Source of the DNA: Anaerosalibacter massiliensis | Lineage (GTDB): Bacteria; Bacillota; Clostridia; Tissierellales; Sporanaerobacteraceae | Assembly (NCBI GenBank): GCA_000751555.1 | Contig: CCEZ01000043.1 | Span: 434,001-498,000 of the forward strand | DNA: 64,000 bases | Direction: 5' to 3' | Notes under the pieces: generated by a model | What the model was told of the DNA's origin: nothing | Seen by the model: only the letters and a program-made list of their open reading frames with translations | Database searches by the model: none | In this document: piece after piece, positions 26,457 through 36,890 of the stretch | Numbering within the stretch: the stretch's first letter is position 1 | Layout: each line of letters starts with the position of its first letter | Made by a program: the position numbers and the translations under genes

Positions 26457-27494
26457 CTATAAGCCTTTTATGTATTTTCTTCTAAGCTGGCCACAAGCTG
26501 CATTAATATCTGAACCCATTTCCCTTCTAATAGTTGTAGATATACCTTTTTGATTTAATCTATTTTTAAATTCTTGAATTTTATCTTCCTTAGCTTTAGT
26601 TTTATTAAATTCCTCAATAGGATTCAAACAAATTAAATTTACATGACACAAAAGCCCCCCTAATATTCTAGCCAGCTCTTCTAAATCCTCTCTTCTATCA
26701 TTTTCTCCATTAATTAAAGTATATTCAAAGGTTATCCTTCTATTAGTTTTTTCTACATAATAATAACATGCTTTTAAAATTTCTTCTACTCTATATTTTT
26801 TTCCTATAGGCATCATTCTTTTTCTATCCTCATCAAAAGGAGAATGTAAGGATATAGACAAAGTAATTGGAATTTTCTCATCAGCTAATTTGTATATCTT
26901 TGGAACTAAACCACAAGTAGATAAAGTAATATTTCTATATCCAAAATTTTGTCCTTTTTCATCATGCAATAATTTTAAAAAATTGATTACATTATCGTAG
27001 TTATCTAAAGGCTCCCCGCTGCCCATTAAAACAATATTGCTAAGTTTTAGATTAAGATCCTTCTGTATATTATAAACTTCGCTTAAAATTTCACTTGAAG
27101 TTAAATTTCTTACAAGTCCCTCTTTAGTAGAAGCACAAAACACACAACCCATTTTACAACCTACTTGAGTTGAAATACAGGCTGATGTTCCATAACTATA
27201 TTTCATAGCTACACTTTCAATTATATTCCCATCTTCTAATAAAAATAAATATTTTTTCGTATCATCTATTTTTGAATCATATCTCTCTAAAACAGAAATA
27301 TTTCCTATAGTATAATTCTTTTCTAGCTTGTCCCTAGTGTCTTTGGGTAGAACTGTTATTTTAGATATTGAATCCACCATATTTTTATGAATGAAATTAA
27401 AAGTTTGTTCTCCCCTATATTCTTTCTCCCCTATTTTAAGAAATAATTGTTTCATTTCTTCTAAAGACAACGATTTAAAATCTATTTTTTGCAA
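26457..27494 (-). CDS. rlmN: Dual-specificity 23S rRNA/tRNA methyltransferase RlmN
   Basis: RlmN is a radical SAM enzyme that methylates C2 of A2503 in 23S rRNA and A37 in some tRNAs. The 345-residue protein has the cluster motif CKMGCVFC near 117-124, the GEPL loop, and a C-terminal GSDINAACGQLRRK block with the conserved cysteine that forms the methylated intermediate. It uses a TTG start with GGAGGG upstream. The order rsmB-rlmN-prpC-prkC-rsgA is a standard Firmicutes block. Confidence 0.97.
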   Translation of the reverse strand: MQKIDFKSLSLEEMKQLFLKIGEKEYRGEQTFNFIHKNMVDSISKITVLPKDTRDKLEKNYTIGNISVLERYDSKIDDTKKYLFLLEDGNIIESVAMKYSYGTSACISTQVGCKMGCVFCASTKEGLVRNLTSSEILSEVYNIQKDLNLKLSNIVLMGSGEPLDNYDNVINFLKLLHDEKGQNFGYRNITLSTCGLVPKIYKLADEKIPITLSISLHSPFDEDRKRMMPIGKKYRVEEILKACYYYVEKTNRRITFEYTLINGENDRREDLEELARILGGLLCHVNLICLNPIEEFNKTKAKEDKIQEFKNRLNQKGISTTIRREMGSDINAACGQLRRKYIKGL

Positions 27495-27546
27495 AAAAAC
27501 CCTCCTAACTTTCTTAATTAAATATTATACCATAATTGATAAAATT

Positions 27547-28893
27547 TTATTCATTTTTCTTTAAAAGTTTAGCTATAAAAAAGCCATCAGTACCATGAAT
27601 ATGAGGAAAAAGCTCAATATACCCATCTTTTGCAGTCTCAAAACCCTCTTCAAATTTCAAAAGAGATTTAAAACTAAGTAATTCAAAACTATCATTCTCT
27701 GAAATAAACTCTCTAATTATATTTATATTTTCTTCTCTTTCAATAGTGCAAGTACTATATACTAAAATTCCTCCAGGCTTTAAATATTTGCTTCCATTTT
27801 TTAATATTTTGTATTGAGTTTCTTTTATTTCTTGTATATCTTCTTCCTTTCTATTCCATTTTATTTCTGGTCTTCGTCTTATAAGCCCTAAACCGCTACA
27901 GGGAGCATCTACTAATATATAATCAGCTTTCGACAACAATTTTTCATCTATATTTAAGGCATCAAATAATTCTGTTTTTATAATATTTATACCTAAACGG
28001 CTAGAATTATTTTTGATTAATTTTAATTTATGATCATAAATATCCCTTGCTATTATACTTCCCTCATCTTCCATATGTTGTGCCATATGCGTAGTTTTAC
28101 CACCTGGTGCACTGCATATATCTATTATAGTACTATTTTTTTTAGGATTCATTATTTGAGAAACTAACATGCTACTTTCATCTTGTATAGTAAATAATCC
28201 ATTCTTAAACTCATCTATATCTGTAATCCTATAAGGATTTTCTACTATTAATCCATCTAAAGCATATTTAGTTTCTAAAATACTGTATCCTTTACCTTCT
28301 AGTGATTTTTTTAAAGTCTTTCTATCAGTTTTTAATGTATTTGTTCTAATATTTAATTTTGGCTTCTCATTATTTGCTTTACATAATTTTAATGTAAACT
28401 CTTCTCCAAAATCTTCTATCCATCTTCTTACCATCCACTTAGGATGTGAATATTTTATAGATATATATTCTAATTTATCTTTTATATTTATATTGTCTAT
28501 TTCTTCCTTGTTTCTAGCTATGTTTCTCAAAACTCCATTTACATATCCAACTGCACCTTTATGAGAATATTTCTTTGCTAGCTTTACAGATTCATTTACA
28601 GCTGCACTATCTGGAATTCTTTCCATAAAGATTATTTGATATACTCCAATTCTTAAAATCTCTAAAATAATAGGAGCAATTTTTTTAATTTTTATTTTAG
28701 AAAACTTTGATATTGTCCAATCTAAATATATTCTGTTTTCTAATACCCCATAAACTATTCCTCTTGTAAGATTTTCATCTAATTTATTTGTATCTAGTTT
28801 AATATATTTATTTAATGCTATATTTGAATAAGCACCTTTTTCATTTATTTCAATCAATATTTTAAGGGCAGCCTCTCTCGTGTTTTTCTTCAT
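27547..28893 (-). CDS. rsmB: 16S rRNA (cytosine967-C5)-methyltransferase RsmB
   Basis: The 448-residue protein has an N-terminal NusB-like RNA-binding domain (about 1-130) and a C-terminal methyltransferase with CSAPGGKTTHMA (SAM loop), DAPCSGLG and YSTCTIE, which hold the two catalytic cysteines. ATG 28893 follows GGAGGTG; an upstream in-frame start would lie across the yugP terminator and is unlikely. It methylates C967 of 16S rRNA. Confidence 0.97.
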   Translation of the reverse strand: MKKNTREAALKILIEINEKGAYSNIALNKYIKLDTNKLDENLTRGIVYGVLENRIYLDWTISKFSKIKIKKIAPIILEILRIGVYQIIFMERIPDSAAVNESVKLAKKYSHKGAVGYVNGVLRNIARNKEEIDNINIKDKLEYISIKYSHPKWMVRRWIEDFGEEFTLKLCKANNEKPKLNIRTNTLKTDRKTLKKSLEGKGYSILETKYALDGLIVENPYRITDIDEFKNGLFTIQDESSMLVSQIMNPKKNSTIIDICSAPGGKTTHMAQHMEDEGSIIARDIYDHKLKLIKNNSSRLGINIIKTELFDALNIDEKLLSKADYILVDAPCSGLGLIRRRPEIKWNRKEEDIQEIKETQYKILKNGSKYLKPGGILVYSTCTIEREENINIIREFISENDSFELLSFKSLLKFEEGFETAKDGYIELFPHIHGTDGFFIAKLLKKNE

Positions 28894-28927
28894 ATATTCA
28901 CCTCCAAGATTATTATATACAAAATTC

Positions 28928-28958
28928 ATAAAAAAATAAGAGGTGAGATTCACCTCTT
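28928..28958 (-). terminator. Terminator after yugP
   Basis: A 9-bp stem AAGAGGTGA / TCACCTCTT is followed by TATTTTTTTATG on the minus strand, directly behind the yugP stop and 35 bases before rsmB. It probably reduces read-through into rsmB. Confidence 0.75.
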
Positions 28959-29620
28959 TAATTTCTTCTACTAGATAGAGACATAAGTCTTAATAATTGT
29001 CCAATGGCTACTAATGTTGCCGCTACATAAGTTAATGCTGCAGCTTTTAATACCTTCTTAGCTGGACCTATTTCATCACTTGTAACTATTCCTGTATCTA
29101 ATTGATACAATGCTCTTCTACTAGCATTAAATTCAACTGGTAATGTTACAATTTGAAATAATACTATCGCTAAATATAATATTATTCCAACTTCTATAAG
29201 GAATGGACTTATTAAAAATCCTAAAAAGATTAATATCCAAACAAATCTAGACCCAATGCCAGCAATAGGTGCAATATTGTTTCTTAGTATAAGAGGGAAA
29301 TATCCTTCTGCATGTTGAATAGCGTGACCAACCTCATGTGCTGCTACACTTAGAGAAGCTATAGAACGTCCATTATAAACATTATTAGATAATCTAATAA
29401 CATTGGTTCTAGGATCATAATGATCAGTAAGATTTCCTCCAATTGGTTCAACTCTTACATCATATAAGCCATTTCTATCTAATATCTCTCTTGCGACTTC
29501 TCTTCCTGTATAACCTGAATTACTTGGAACCTTTAAATATTTGTTAAAGGATGTGGTTACTTTAATTTGAGCATAGAAAGATATGATTAAAGCTATCATG
29601 AGTAATAAATAATAATCCAT
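28958..29620 (-). CDS. yugP: Neutral zinc metallopeptidase YugP-like
   Basis: The 220-residue membrane protein has an N-terminal signal-like helix (1-18), the zinc-binding motif HEVGHAIQH near 95-103 and two or three further membrane segments. It belongs to the YugP/DUF zinc metallopeptidase family found in many Firmicutes and in the context of fmt, def and rsmB. Its peptide substrate is unknown. The HEXXH-like motif is intact, so it is likely active. Confidence 0.88.
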   Translation of the reverse strand: MDYYLLLMIALIISFYAQIKVTTSFNKYLKVPSNSGYTGREVAREILDRNGLYDVRVEPIGGNLTDHYDPRTNVIRLSNNVYNGRSIASLSVAAHEVGHAIQHAEGYFPLILRNNIAPIAGIGSRFVWILIFLGFLISPFLIEVGIILYLAIVLFQIVTLPVEFNASRRALYQLDTGIVTSDEIGPAKKVLKAAALTYVAATLVAIGQLLRLMSLSSRRN

Positions 29621-29680
29621 AAAAACCCTCCTTTTTTTATAGTATCATAATATAATACTATAGTTTTTATAATAATGCAA

Positions 29681-30610
29681 CTATTCCAAAATTGTCCCTA
29701 CTTTTATTTCATTGCCCTTAATAAAATCCTCTACCCTCATTTTTCTTTTGCCTGGAAATTGTAATTCTTTAATTATAATACATGAATCTTTAGAATTCAC
29801 AAATATTCCTTCATTATCCACCTTAACTATTTCACCATTTTCGCCTTCTTTAAATTTAGAACATAATTCAACTCTGTGAATTTTTACATTGTTCTTTTCA
29901 TAAAATGTATAAGCAGTAGGCCAAGGCTTTAGTCCTCTTACAAGATTTTTTATTGATTCACCTGATTCATTCCAATCAATTTTTCCCATTTTCTTATTTA
30001 ACATTGGAGCATAGTTGGATTTTGAATCATCTTGGCTTTCAGGAGTTATTTTACCACTAATTATACCTTTTAATGCTTTAACAATTGTTTTTCCACCTAA
30101 TTCAGATAAACTATCATGAATGGTTATTGCATCATCATCTTCTTTAATATTTATACTTTCTTTTATATATATATCTCCTGCATCTAATTTCTCAACCATT
30201 TCCATAATAGTTATCCCAGTTTCTTCTTCTCCATCTATAATTGCCCAATTTATAGGTGCTGCTCCTCTATATTTAGGTAAAAGGGATGCATGAATATTTA
30301 TACAAGCATATTTAGGAATTGATAAAATCTTCTTCCTTAAAATTTGACCATACGCAGCTACAACTATAAAATCTGGTTTAATATCTTTTAATTTATTTAT
30401 ACTATCTTCACTATTTATATTGTCTGGCTGGAATACTTCCAAACCTAATTCTTCTGCTCTAGCTTTTACAGCTGTAGGTAAAAGCTTTTTCCCTCTTCCC
30501 TTTGGTCTATCCTTTTGAGATACTACTAATGGGATATCAAACCCTTCTTCATATAGTTTTTCTAATGGCTTTACAGCAAATTCTGGCGTTCCCATATAAA
30601 TAATTTTCAT
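29681..30610 (-). CDS. fmt: Methionyl-tRNA formyltransferase
   Basis: Fmt formylates initiator Met-tRNA using 10-formyl-THF. The 309-residue protein has the opening IIYMGTPEFAVKPLE and the catalytic INIHASLLPKYRGAAP block near 107-122, with Asn, His and the later Asp of the active site, plus a C-terminal tRNA-binding domain. def (deformylase) lies 10 bases upstream. The pair adds and then removes the formyl group on new proteins. Confidence 0.98.
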   Translation of the reverse strand: MKIIYMGTPEFAVKPLEKLYEEGFDIPLVVSQKDRPKGRGKKLLPTAVKARAEELGLEVFQPDNINSEDSINKLKDIKPDFIVVAAYGQILRKKILSIPKYACINIHASLLPKYRGAAPINWAIIDGEEETGITIMEMVEKLDAGDIYIKESINIKEDDDAITIHDSLSELGGKTIVKALKGIISGKITPESQDDSKSNYAPMLNKKMGKIDWNESGESIKNLVRGLKPWPTAYTFYEKNNVKIHRVELCSKFKEGENGEIVKVDNEGIFVNSKDSCIIIKELQFPGKRKMRVEDFIKGNEIKVGTILE

Positions 30611-30620
30611 TGAACCCCTC

Positions 30621-31076
30621 CTAATCCTCTTCTATTTCCTCTACAATTTTATCAATAAATAAGACTCCATTTAAGTGATCTATTTCATGACAAAGGGCTC
30701 TAGCTAAAAGACCATTTCCTTCAATTGTTTGTTCCTTACCATCTGTATCTAAATATTTTACCTTTACTTTCTCAGGTCTTAAAACTTTTCCTGCTCTATT
30801 TGGCACACTTAAACATCCTTCTACATCTAAATTTTCTCCTTCTTTCTCTATTATTTCTGGATTTATTAATTTTAGAATTCCTTCCCCTATATCAATAACT
30901 ATAGCTTTTCTCAATATCCCTACCTGTGGAGCTGCTAATCCTACTCCTTCATTTTCATGCATTGTTTCAACCATATCATCTAAAAGAGTTTTTATTCTAT
31001 CATCTATTTTAGTTATTTCCCTAGATTTTTTTCTTAATATAGGATCATTTACATATCTTAATTGTCTAATTGCCAT
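30621..31076 (-). CDS. def: Peptide deformylase
   Basis: The 151-residue metalloenzyme removes N-formyl from nascent chains. All three family motifs are present: [10 protein letters not shown] near 43-52, EGCLSVP near 86-92 and HEIDHLNG near 130-137. The cysteine and two histidines bind the metal. It lies between priA and fmt, the usual priA-def-fmt order. Confidence 0.98.
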   Translation of the reverse strand: MAIRQLRYVNDPILRKKSREITKIDDRIKTLLDDMVETMHENEGVGLAAPQVGILRKAIVIDIGEGILKLINPEIIEKEGENLDVEGCLSVPNRAGKVLRPEKVKVKYLDTDGKEQTIEGNGLLARALCHEIDHLNGVLFIDKIVEEIEED

Positions 31077-31087
31077 TTTTATTCCTC

Positions 31088-33562
31088 CTATAATATTGAA
31101 TTTGGATTTACATCTATACTAAACTTTATGCCTTTGTATTTTTTACTTTGACTATTATATATACATACCCTATTAATTATATCTTTTAACATACTTGAAT
31201 CCCCTTTGTCTGATTTAAAAATAATTTGCCATCTATGATTATTCTTAAGTTTTTCTAATGGTGCAGGATTAGGTCCAAATATATCTTTTTCTAGTTTTTC
31301 CAACTTATTTTTTCTAAGTTCTAGTATTATTTTTCCATATACCTCTTTAGATACTTCAGATACCTTCCCTTTATCTCTACCATATATAACTAAGCTAATA
31401 ATCTCCATATAAGGTGGATATTTAAATTCCCTTCTTAACAATATTTCCTTATTATAAAATTGAGTATAATTATGTTCTTTTGCCATCTGAATACTGAAAT
31501 GTTTTGGATTGTAAGTTTGCACTATTACCTGACCCTCAAAATCTCCCCTTCCAGCTCTACCTCCCACTTGAGTTAAAAGTTGAAATGTTCTTTCAGAAGA
31601 TCTAAAATCTGGTAAATTTAAACTAGTATCTGCTGCAATAATGCCTACTAAAGTCACAAGGGGAAAATCTAATCCTTTAGTAATCATTTGAGTTCCAATT
31701 AAAATATCTATATTCCCATTTTTTACATTTTGTAAAATTTTCTCATGACTTCCTTTTCTAGAAGTAGTATCTACATCCATTCTTGCCACCTTAGCTTGAG
31801 GAAAAAGCTTCTTTATTAGATCCTCTACCCTTTGAGTACCTGATCCAAAATACTTAATATATTTACTTCCACATTTAGGACAAATTCTAGGCGGTGTGTC
31901 TATCATACCACAATAATGACATTTTAATTTATTATCAGAGAAATGATATGTTAAAGAAATATCACAATTCTTACATTTTGCTATATAGCCACATTTTCTG
32001 CAAGATATAAAAGTTGAATATCCTCTCCTATTTAAGAATAAAATTGTTTGCTTTTTATCTTTTAAGTTTTCTTCTATGGCATTATATAAATCTGTACTCA
32101 AAATAGATTTATTTCCTGAATTTAACTCATCTCTCATATCTACTATATTCATAATAGGTAATTTTTTATTATTGATTCTATCTAATAAAGTTAAAAGTTT
32201 TATTTCTCCATTTTTAGCTCTATAATATGTTTCTATTGAAGGTGTTGCCGTTCCAAGAACCAAAGCAGCTCCTTCTAGTTCACATCTTTTTTCTGCTACT
32301 TCAATAGCATTATATTTAGGGTTCATACTAGATTTATAACTATTTTCATGTTCCTCATCTATTATTATTATACCTAAATTATTAAAAGGAGCAAAAACAG
32401 CAGACCTTGCACCTACAACTATTTTTACTTCCCCTCTTTTTATTCTTCTCCACTCATCAAATCTTTCCCCAGCTGAAAGTCTACTATGTAATACTGCTAC
32501 ATTTTGACCAAACCTCCCTACAAATCTTTCTACTGTTTGAGGTGTAAGAGAAATCTCTGGTACCAATACTATAGCCTCTTTTCCCTTTTCAATAAGCTTT
32601 TCAATTAATTGAAGATATATCTCTGTTTTCCCACTTCCTGTTACTCCATGGATTAAAAACTTATTTTCTTTATTCTCTTTTATACAATTTAATATTTCAT
32701 CTAAGCAATATTGCTGCTTTTCTGTCAATCTATGTTTTTCATAATTTAAAATACCCTTTGGTATTGGATTTCTCAAAACTTCTCTTTCAATAATTGCTAT
32801 TCTATTTTTTTTCTCTAATGATTTTATAACTCCATGAGAAGTATTTACCTCTTTTAATAATTTTTTTAAGGGAGTTTCTCCATGCATATACAAATATTCT
32901 ATAATTTCCTTTTGCTTAAAAGCTCTATTGTCAATTTCAGAAATTAGTTCTTCTAATTTAATATTATTATCTTTTAAATCAATATACTTTTCATATCTTT
33001 TTCCAACTTTCGTTCCAACTTCTAAATCAGTTTCCAATATTCCTATTTCTTCTAATTTCTTTATATGCTTTCTTATATTATTATCTTTAATTTTTTCTTT
33101 TAATTCTTTAAAAGAAATTTTCTCGTTTTTATTTAATAAATTAATTATATTCTTTTGAATATGAGATAAACTATATGTCTCTGAACTTGGTCTGTTTTTC
33201 ATATAGATATAGGTAGTTATTTCTTTGATATCTCCCGGAGGCATAACAGCATGCAATGCATCTAAATAAGAGGATAGATATTTTTCTCTCATCCATAAAC
33301 CTAATTCTAAAATTTCCTCAGAAATAATAGGCCTATCATCTAATAATTCTTCAATATACTTTAATTTAAAAATATCTCCACTATATCTTTCCGTTTCTAT
33401 TACAATACCTTTAATAAATCTATTTCCCATTCCAAAGGGAACTAGAACTCTCATTCCTTGTTTCAAATCCTCTTCCATATCTTTCTTAACTGCATAGGTA
33501 TAAGGTTTGTCCGTTTTTGAAGCCCTATTGTCCACTATCACCTTAGCAATGATTTTACTCAT
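31088..33562 (-). CDS. priA: Primosomal helicase PriA
   Basis: PriA restarts replication at collapsed forks. The 824-residue protein has an N-terminal DNA-binding domain, helicase motif [13 protein letters not shown], the DEEH box, and a zinc-binding insertion of eight cysteines ([13 protein letters not shown] ... CHYCG ... CPKCG), then the C-terminal [12 protein letters not shown] 33562 is preferred over an upstream TTG because AGAGGA lies about nine bases away. It begins a unit with def and fmt. Confidence 0.97.
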   Translation of the reverse strand: MSKIIAKVIVDNRASKTDKPYTYAVKKDMEEDLKQGMRVLVPFGMGNRFIKGIVIETERYSGDIFKLKYIEELLDDRPIISEEILELGLWMREKYLSSYLDALHAVMPPGDIKEITTYIYMKNRPSSETYSLSHIQKNIINLLNKNEKISFKELKEKIKDNNIRKHIKKLEEIGILETDLEVGTKVGKRYEKYIDLKDNNIKLEELISEIDNRAFKQKEIIEYLYMHGETPLKKLLKEVNTSHGVIKSLEKKNRIAIIEREVLRNPIPKGILNYEKHRLTEKQQYCLDEILNCIKENKENKFLIHGVTGSGKTEIYLQLIEKLIEKGKEAIVLVPEISLTPQTVERFVGRFGQNVAVLHSRLSAGERFDEWRRIKRGEVKIVVGARSAVFAPFNNLGIIIIDEEHENSYKSSMNPKYNAIEVAEKRCELEGAALVLGTATPSIETYYRAKNGEIKLLTLLDRINNKKLPIMNIVDMRDELNSGNKSILSTDLYNAIEENLKDKKQTILFLNRRGYSTFISCRKCGYIAKCKNCDISLTYHFSDNKLKCHYCGMIDTPPRICPKCGSKYIKYFGSGTQRVEDLIKKLFPQAKVARMDVDTTSRKGSHEKILQNVKNGNIDILIGTQMITKGLDFPLVTLVGIIAADTSLNLPDFRSSERTFQLLTQVGGRAGRGDFEGQVIVQTYNPKHFSIQMAKEHNYTQFYNKEILLRREFKYPPYMEIISLVIYGRDKGKVSEVSKEVYGKIILELRKNKLEKLEKDIFGPNPAPLEKLKNNHRWQIIFKSDKGDSSMLKDIINRVCIYNSQSKKYKGIKFSIDVNPNSIL

Positions 33563-33582
33563 AATTACCAATCCTCTTTATC

Positions 33583-33624
33583 TATTAAAAAATTAAAAGC
33601 CAGACGAAAATCTATCTAGCTTTT
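33583..33624 (-). terminator. Terminator after coaBC
   Basis: The stem AAAAGCTAGA / TCTGGCTTTT (one G-U pair on the RNA) is followed by AATTTTTTAATAG on the minus strand. It overlaps the coaBC stop and separates the yicC-to-coaBC unit from priA. Confidence 0.75.
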
Positions 33625-34812
33625 AGTTTTCAATTTTACTATCTTATCTAAAATAATATTTGCCAATTTTTTCTTTTGCATCAAAGGATAATTTTCAATA
33701 TTTCCATTTTTATCTATTATAGTAACTATATTTGTATCAGTCTTAAAGCCAGCTCCTTCTTTTGACACATCGTTAGCTACAATAAAATCAAAGTTTTTTC
33801 TTTTTATCTTTTCATTTGCAGATTCTATAATATTATCTGTTTCTGCTGCAAATCCAACCATTATTTGAGATTTTTTTATTTTCCCAAAATGTCTGGAGAT
33901 ATCTGGATTCTTAATAAACTTCATCTCTAAGATATCATTTTTCTTCTTAATCTTTGAATTACTTACCACATTAGGTCTATAATCCAAAGGGGCAGCTGCT
34001 TTTATTAAAATTTGGCAGTCATTAAATTCTTTCTCTACTGCATTAAGCATTTCCCTTGTAGTATTTATATTAACTACCTTAATATCTGTAGGTGGTTTTA
34101 AATTAGTAGGTCCAGTAATCAAGACTACATCTCCACCTCTCTTTTTGGCTTCTTCTGCCAATGCATAACCCATCTTGCCGCTAGAAAAATTAGTCATATA
34201 TCTTACAGGATCTAATGGTTCTATAGTTGGTCCTGCTGTTATAACTAATTTCTGGTTTTCTAAATCTTTAGGTCCAAAATAGCCTTTTACATATTCTATT
34301 ATATTTAAAGGCTCAGCCATTCTACCAGCTCCATAGGTTCCACAGGCAAGAAGTCCACTTCCAGGTTCTATAAATTCATAGCCAAGATTTGATAGCTTAT
34401 TCATATTTTCCTCTACAATAGGATTAGAATACATATGACTATTCATAGCAGGAGCAAATATAACCTTAGCCTCTGTAGCCATAATAACTGTAGAAAGCAT
34501 ATCATCTGCTATTCCATTGGCTATTTTGCCTATTGTATTAGCTGTAGCTGGAGCCACTAATATTAAATCAGCTTTTTCTGCCAATGAAATATGTTCAACC
34601 TCCCAAGTTTTTGGCTCTTCAAACATATCTACATAAACAAAGTTTTGGCTTAAAGTTTGAAAGGTCAAAGGAGATACAAATTCAGTTGCAGCTTCTGTCA
34701 TTATAACTTGTATATTAGCATCCAATTTTTTCAATTTACTTACTAAATCAGCTGTCTTATAAGCTGCTATTCCTCCAGTTACTCCTACTAATATATTTTT
34801 ACCATTTAACAT
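33616..34812 (-). CDS. coaBC: Bifunctional phosphopantothenoylcysteine synthetase/decarboxylase
   Basis: CoaBC makes 4'-phosphopantetheine from phosphopantothenate and cysteine. The 398-residue protein has an FMN-binding CoaC half (1-180) with GGIAAYK, the PAMN motif and the catalytic-cysteine loop LLACGTYGAGRM. The CoaB half (190-398) has TAGPTIEPLDPVR, KAAAPLDYRP and the NDVS nucleotide-binding loop. The product feeds CoaD at 14804-15295. It follows rpoZ in the common gmk-rpoZ-coaBC order. Confidence 0.97.
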   Translation of the reverse strand: MLNGKNILVGVTGGIAAYKTADLVSKLKKLDANIQVIMTEAATEFVSPLTFQTLSQNFVYVDMFEEPKTWEVEHISLAEKADLILVAPATANTIGKIANGIADDMLSTVIMATEAKVIFAPAMNSHMYSNPIVEENMNKLSNLGYEFIEPGSGLLACGTYGAGRMAEPLNIIEYVKGYFGPKDLENQKLVITAGPTIEPLDPVRYMTNFSSGKMGYALAEEAKKRGGDVVLITGPTNLKPPTDIKVVNINTTREMLNAVEKEFNDCQILIKAAAPLDYRPNVVSNSKIKKKNDILEMKFIKNPDISRHFGKIKKSQIMVGFAAETDNIIESANEKIKRKNFDFIVANDVSKEGAGFKTDTNIVTIIDKNGNIENYPLMQKKKLANIILDKIVKLKTKS

Positions 34813-34820
34813 TTCCTCAC

Positions 34821-35030
34821 CTACTTAATACTTTTAATATCTGGACGTTTATAAGTTATTTTATCCTCTGCTATTTCTTCTATAGCAATACTAACTGGTT
34901 TAGTTGAATCTGTTTCTATATAAGACTTGGAACCATCAACTAATTGTCTTGCTCTTTTAGCTGTCAACATAACTAAAGTATATCTACTATCTGCTTTTTT
35001 TGTCACTTCATTAATAGAAGGATATAACAT
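34821..35030 (-). CDS. rpoZ: DNA-directed RNA polymerase subunit omega
   Basis: The 69-residue omega subunit has the conserved core SRYTLVMLTAKRARQL with the KRARQ helix, and helps assemble the beta' subunit. The ATG at 35030 lies six bases after AGGAGG; the frame reaches further upstream into gmk but that part is not translated. It is directly behind gmk, whose stop overlaps the ribosome site. Confidence 0.95.
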   Translation of the reverse strand: MLYPSINEVTKKADSRYTLVMLTAKRARQLVDGSKSYIETDSTKPVSIAIEEIAEDKITYKRPDIKSIK

Positions 35031-35041
35031 AAGAAACCTCC

Positions 35042-35644
35042 TCACAATAATATTTTATTTATTAATTCAATTTGTCTATCTACCTTAGACTTTTCAGCTG
35101 TTACTATAGATTCTAATTTTTTCACAGCTTTTTCAACCTTATCATTTACAATTGCATAATCATATTCATTTATATACTCTATTTCCTTAAAGGCATTTTT
35201 ATATCTTCTGTCTATGTCACTTTTGCTTTCTGTTCCTCTTCTTATAATTCTATTTTTTAATTCTTCCATAGATGGAGGCAATATAAATACAAATACTCCA
35301 TTTGGATAAATTTTCTTTATCTGTAATGCTCCTTGAATATCTATTTCTAAAAATATATTTTCACCTTTTTTAATTTTATCTAATACATATTTCTTTGGAG
35401 TTCCATAAAAATTTCCATGTACATTAGCATATTCTAGGAATTCATTTTTACTAACCATTTTTTTAAATACATCTTCTGTTAAAAAAAAATAGTTCACTCC
35501 ATCTTTTTCGCCTCTTCTAGGACTTCTTGTAGTAGCAGATATAGAAATATTCATATCTTCATTTCGCTGTAAAAATTTTCTACATATAGTACCTTTACCA
35601 CATCCTGATGGACCAGACACTACAACAAGTAGACCTTCTGCCAT
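35042..35644 (-). CDS. gmk: Guanylate kinase
   Basis: Gmk phosphorylates GMP to GDP. The 200-residue protein has the P-loop GPSGCGKGTI at 9-18, the GMP-binding TTRSPRRGEKDGVNYFF stretch and FLEIDIQGA. It belongs to the remA-gmk-rpoZ operon, the same order as in Bacillus. Its product pool also links to (p)ppGpp metabolism by Rel (62906-64000) and to RNA polymerase omega. Confidence 0.98.
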   Translation of the reverse strand: MAEGLLVVVSGPSGCGKGTICRKFLQRNEDMNISISATTRSPRRGEKDGVNYFFLTEDVFKKMVSKNEFLEYANVHGNFYGTPKKYVLDKIKKGENIFLEIDIQGALQIKKIYPNGVFVFILPPSMEELKNRIIRRGTESKSDIDRRYKNAFKEIEYINEYDYAIVNDKVEKAVKKLESIVTAEKSKVDRQIELINKILL

Positions 35645-35658
35645 ATTTCCTTCCTCCT

Positions 35659-35925
35659 CTAATCTATTTCCACATCTATTACTTCTTTACTATTTAACCT
35701 ATGGGCTACAGTTTCAGGTTGAACAGCAGATAGAATAATATGATCACTATCTGTTACAATGACTGCTCTAGTTCTACGACCATAAGTTGCATCAATTAAC
35801 ATACTTCTATCCCTAGCTTCTTGTATCATTCTCTTTATTGGTGCTGATTCTGGACTTACTATAGCAATAATCCTATTTGCTGATACTATATTACCAAAAC
35901 CAATATTTATTAGTTTAATGTTCAT
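35659..35925 (-). CDS. remA: Extracellular matrix regulator RemA (DUF370)
   Basis: The 88-residue protein matches RemA, a small DNA-binding protein that forms ring-shaped oligomers and activates biofilm and osmoprotection genes in Bacillus. The core motifs [21 protein letters not shown] and [15 protein letters not shown] are present. The position between yicC and gmk is conserved in Firmicutes. Its targets here are unknown. Confidence 0.93.
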   Translation of the reverse strand: MNIKLINIGFGNIVSANRIIAIVSPESAPIKRMIQEARDRSMLIDATYGRRTRAVIVTDSDHIILSAVQPETVAHRLNSKEVIDVEID

Positions 35926-35942
35926 AACCTACCCTCCCTTAA

Positions 35943-36824
35943 TTATTCTACATTTTGAATCTGTTCTCTAATTTTTTCTAATTCACTTTTAAAATCTACA
36001 ACTAGTCTACTAATTGCTATATCACTAGATTTTGAACCAATGGTATTTATTTCTCTATTCATTTCTTGAATTAAAAAATCCAGCTTTCTTCCAACTGATT
36101 CATTACTATTTAAGCATCCAAAAAGTTGATCTACATGACTGTATAGCCTTACTACCTCTTCATCAATACTGCTTTTGTCAGCAAAAAATACAACTTCATT
36201 TGCTAGTTTATTTTCATCTAATTCGTATTGATTTTTTAAAAGTTCTCCAACTCTCTTTTCTAATTTTTCTCTATACTCTTCAACTACTATAGGAGCTCTT
36301 TTTTCAATCTCTTCAATCATATTTTTAATATTCATTGTTTTTTTTGTTATATCATTAAAAATTTGTTCCCCTTCTTTACATCTCATATTTATTAAATTAT
36401 TCAAAGCTTCATCCAAAGCCTCTTTTAGACATGACCATATTTTATTTTCATCATCTTTTTTTCTTTCAGTTTTAACTACTTCTGGCATTTTTATAATATG
36501 ATTTATATTAATATCTTCATCTATATTTAAATTATCTCTCATATTTTCTAATGCTTCTTTATAAGCCGTTGCTAATGGAATATCAACGTTAACATTTACA
36601 TTGTTGTCATTAATGTATTTTAGATCTATGTAAACTTCCACTCTTCCTCGTCTTACCCTTTTTCTTATCATTTTATTTATATTTTCTTCCATATAATTGA
36701 TATGTTTAGGCATCTTTATTATAATATCATTATATCTATGATTAAGTGATTTTACCTCAACAGTGAAATTATATGTATCATCACTGCTCTCTCCCCTTCC
36801 AAATCCAGTCATACTCATTAACAT
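35943..36824 (-). CDS. yicC: YicC-family endoribonuclease
   Basis: The roughly 293-residue protein starts MLMSMTGFGRGE and has the C-terminal DUF1732 block (FLIQEMNREINTIGSK) with acidic residues that fit metal-dependent RNA cleavage. E. coli YicC is an endoribonuclease that promotes decay of the RyhB sRNA; its Firmicutes role is not clear. ATG 36824 is chosen because AAAGGG lies nine bases upstream; ATG 36833 would abut that site. A sigma-A promoter precedes the gene, which opens the unit ending in coaBC. Confidence 0.88.
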   Translation of the reverse strand: MLMSMTGFGRGESSDDTYNFTVEVKSLNHRYNDIIIKMPKHINYMEENINKMIRKRVRRGRVEVYIDLKYINDNNVNVNVDIPLATAYKEALENMRDNLNIDEDININHIIKMPEVVKTERKKDDENKIWSCLKEALDEALNNLINMRCKEGEQIFNDITKKTMNIKNMIEEIEKRAPIVVEEYREKLEKRVGELLKNQYELDENKLANEVVFFADKSSIDEEVVRLYSHVDQLFGCLNSNESVGRKLDFLIQEMNREINTIGSKSSDIAISRLVVDFKSELEKIREQIQNVE

Positions 36825-36856
36825 GGTATTCATCCCTTTCTAATCCATTATAGTCA

Positions 36857-36884
36857 ATTTTACCATATTTTTTATTCCTGTCAA
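36857..36884 (-). promoter_or_regulatory. Sigma-A promoter of the yicC-coaBC unit
   Basis: A perfect TTGACA (36884-36879) and TAAAAT (36862-36857) are separated by 16 bases, about 35 bases before the yicC start. A 22-bp palindrome lies immediately upstream of the -35 box. Confidence 0.65.
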
Positions 36885-36890
36885 AGTAAA

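Noticed and set aside
29640-29665. Inverted repeat ATAGTAT / ATACTAT upstream of yugP as a terminator of fmt-side transcript
   Set aside because: On the minus strand it is followed by A's, not T's, and it is very weak in GC, so no role is claimed.
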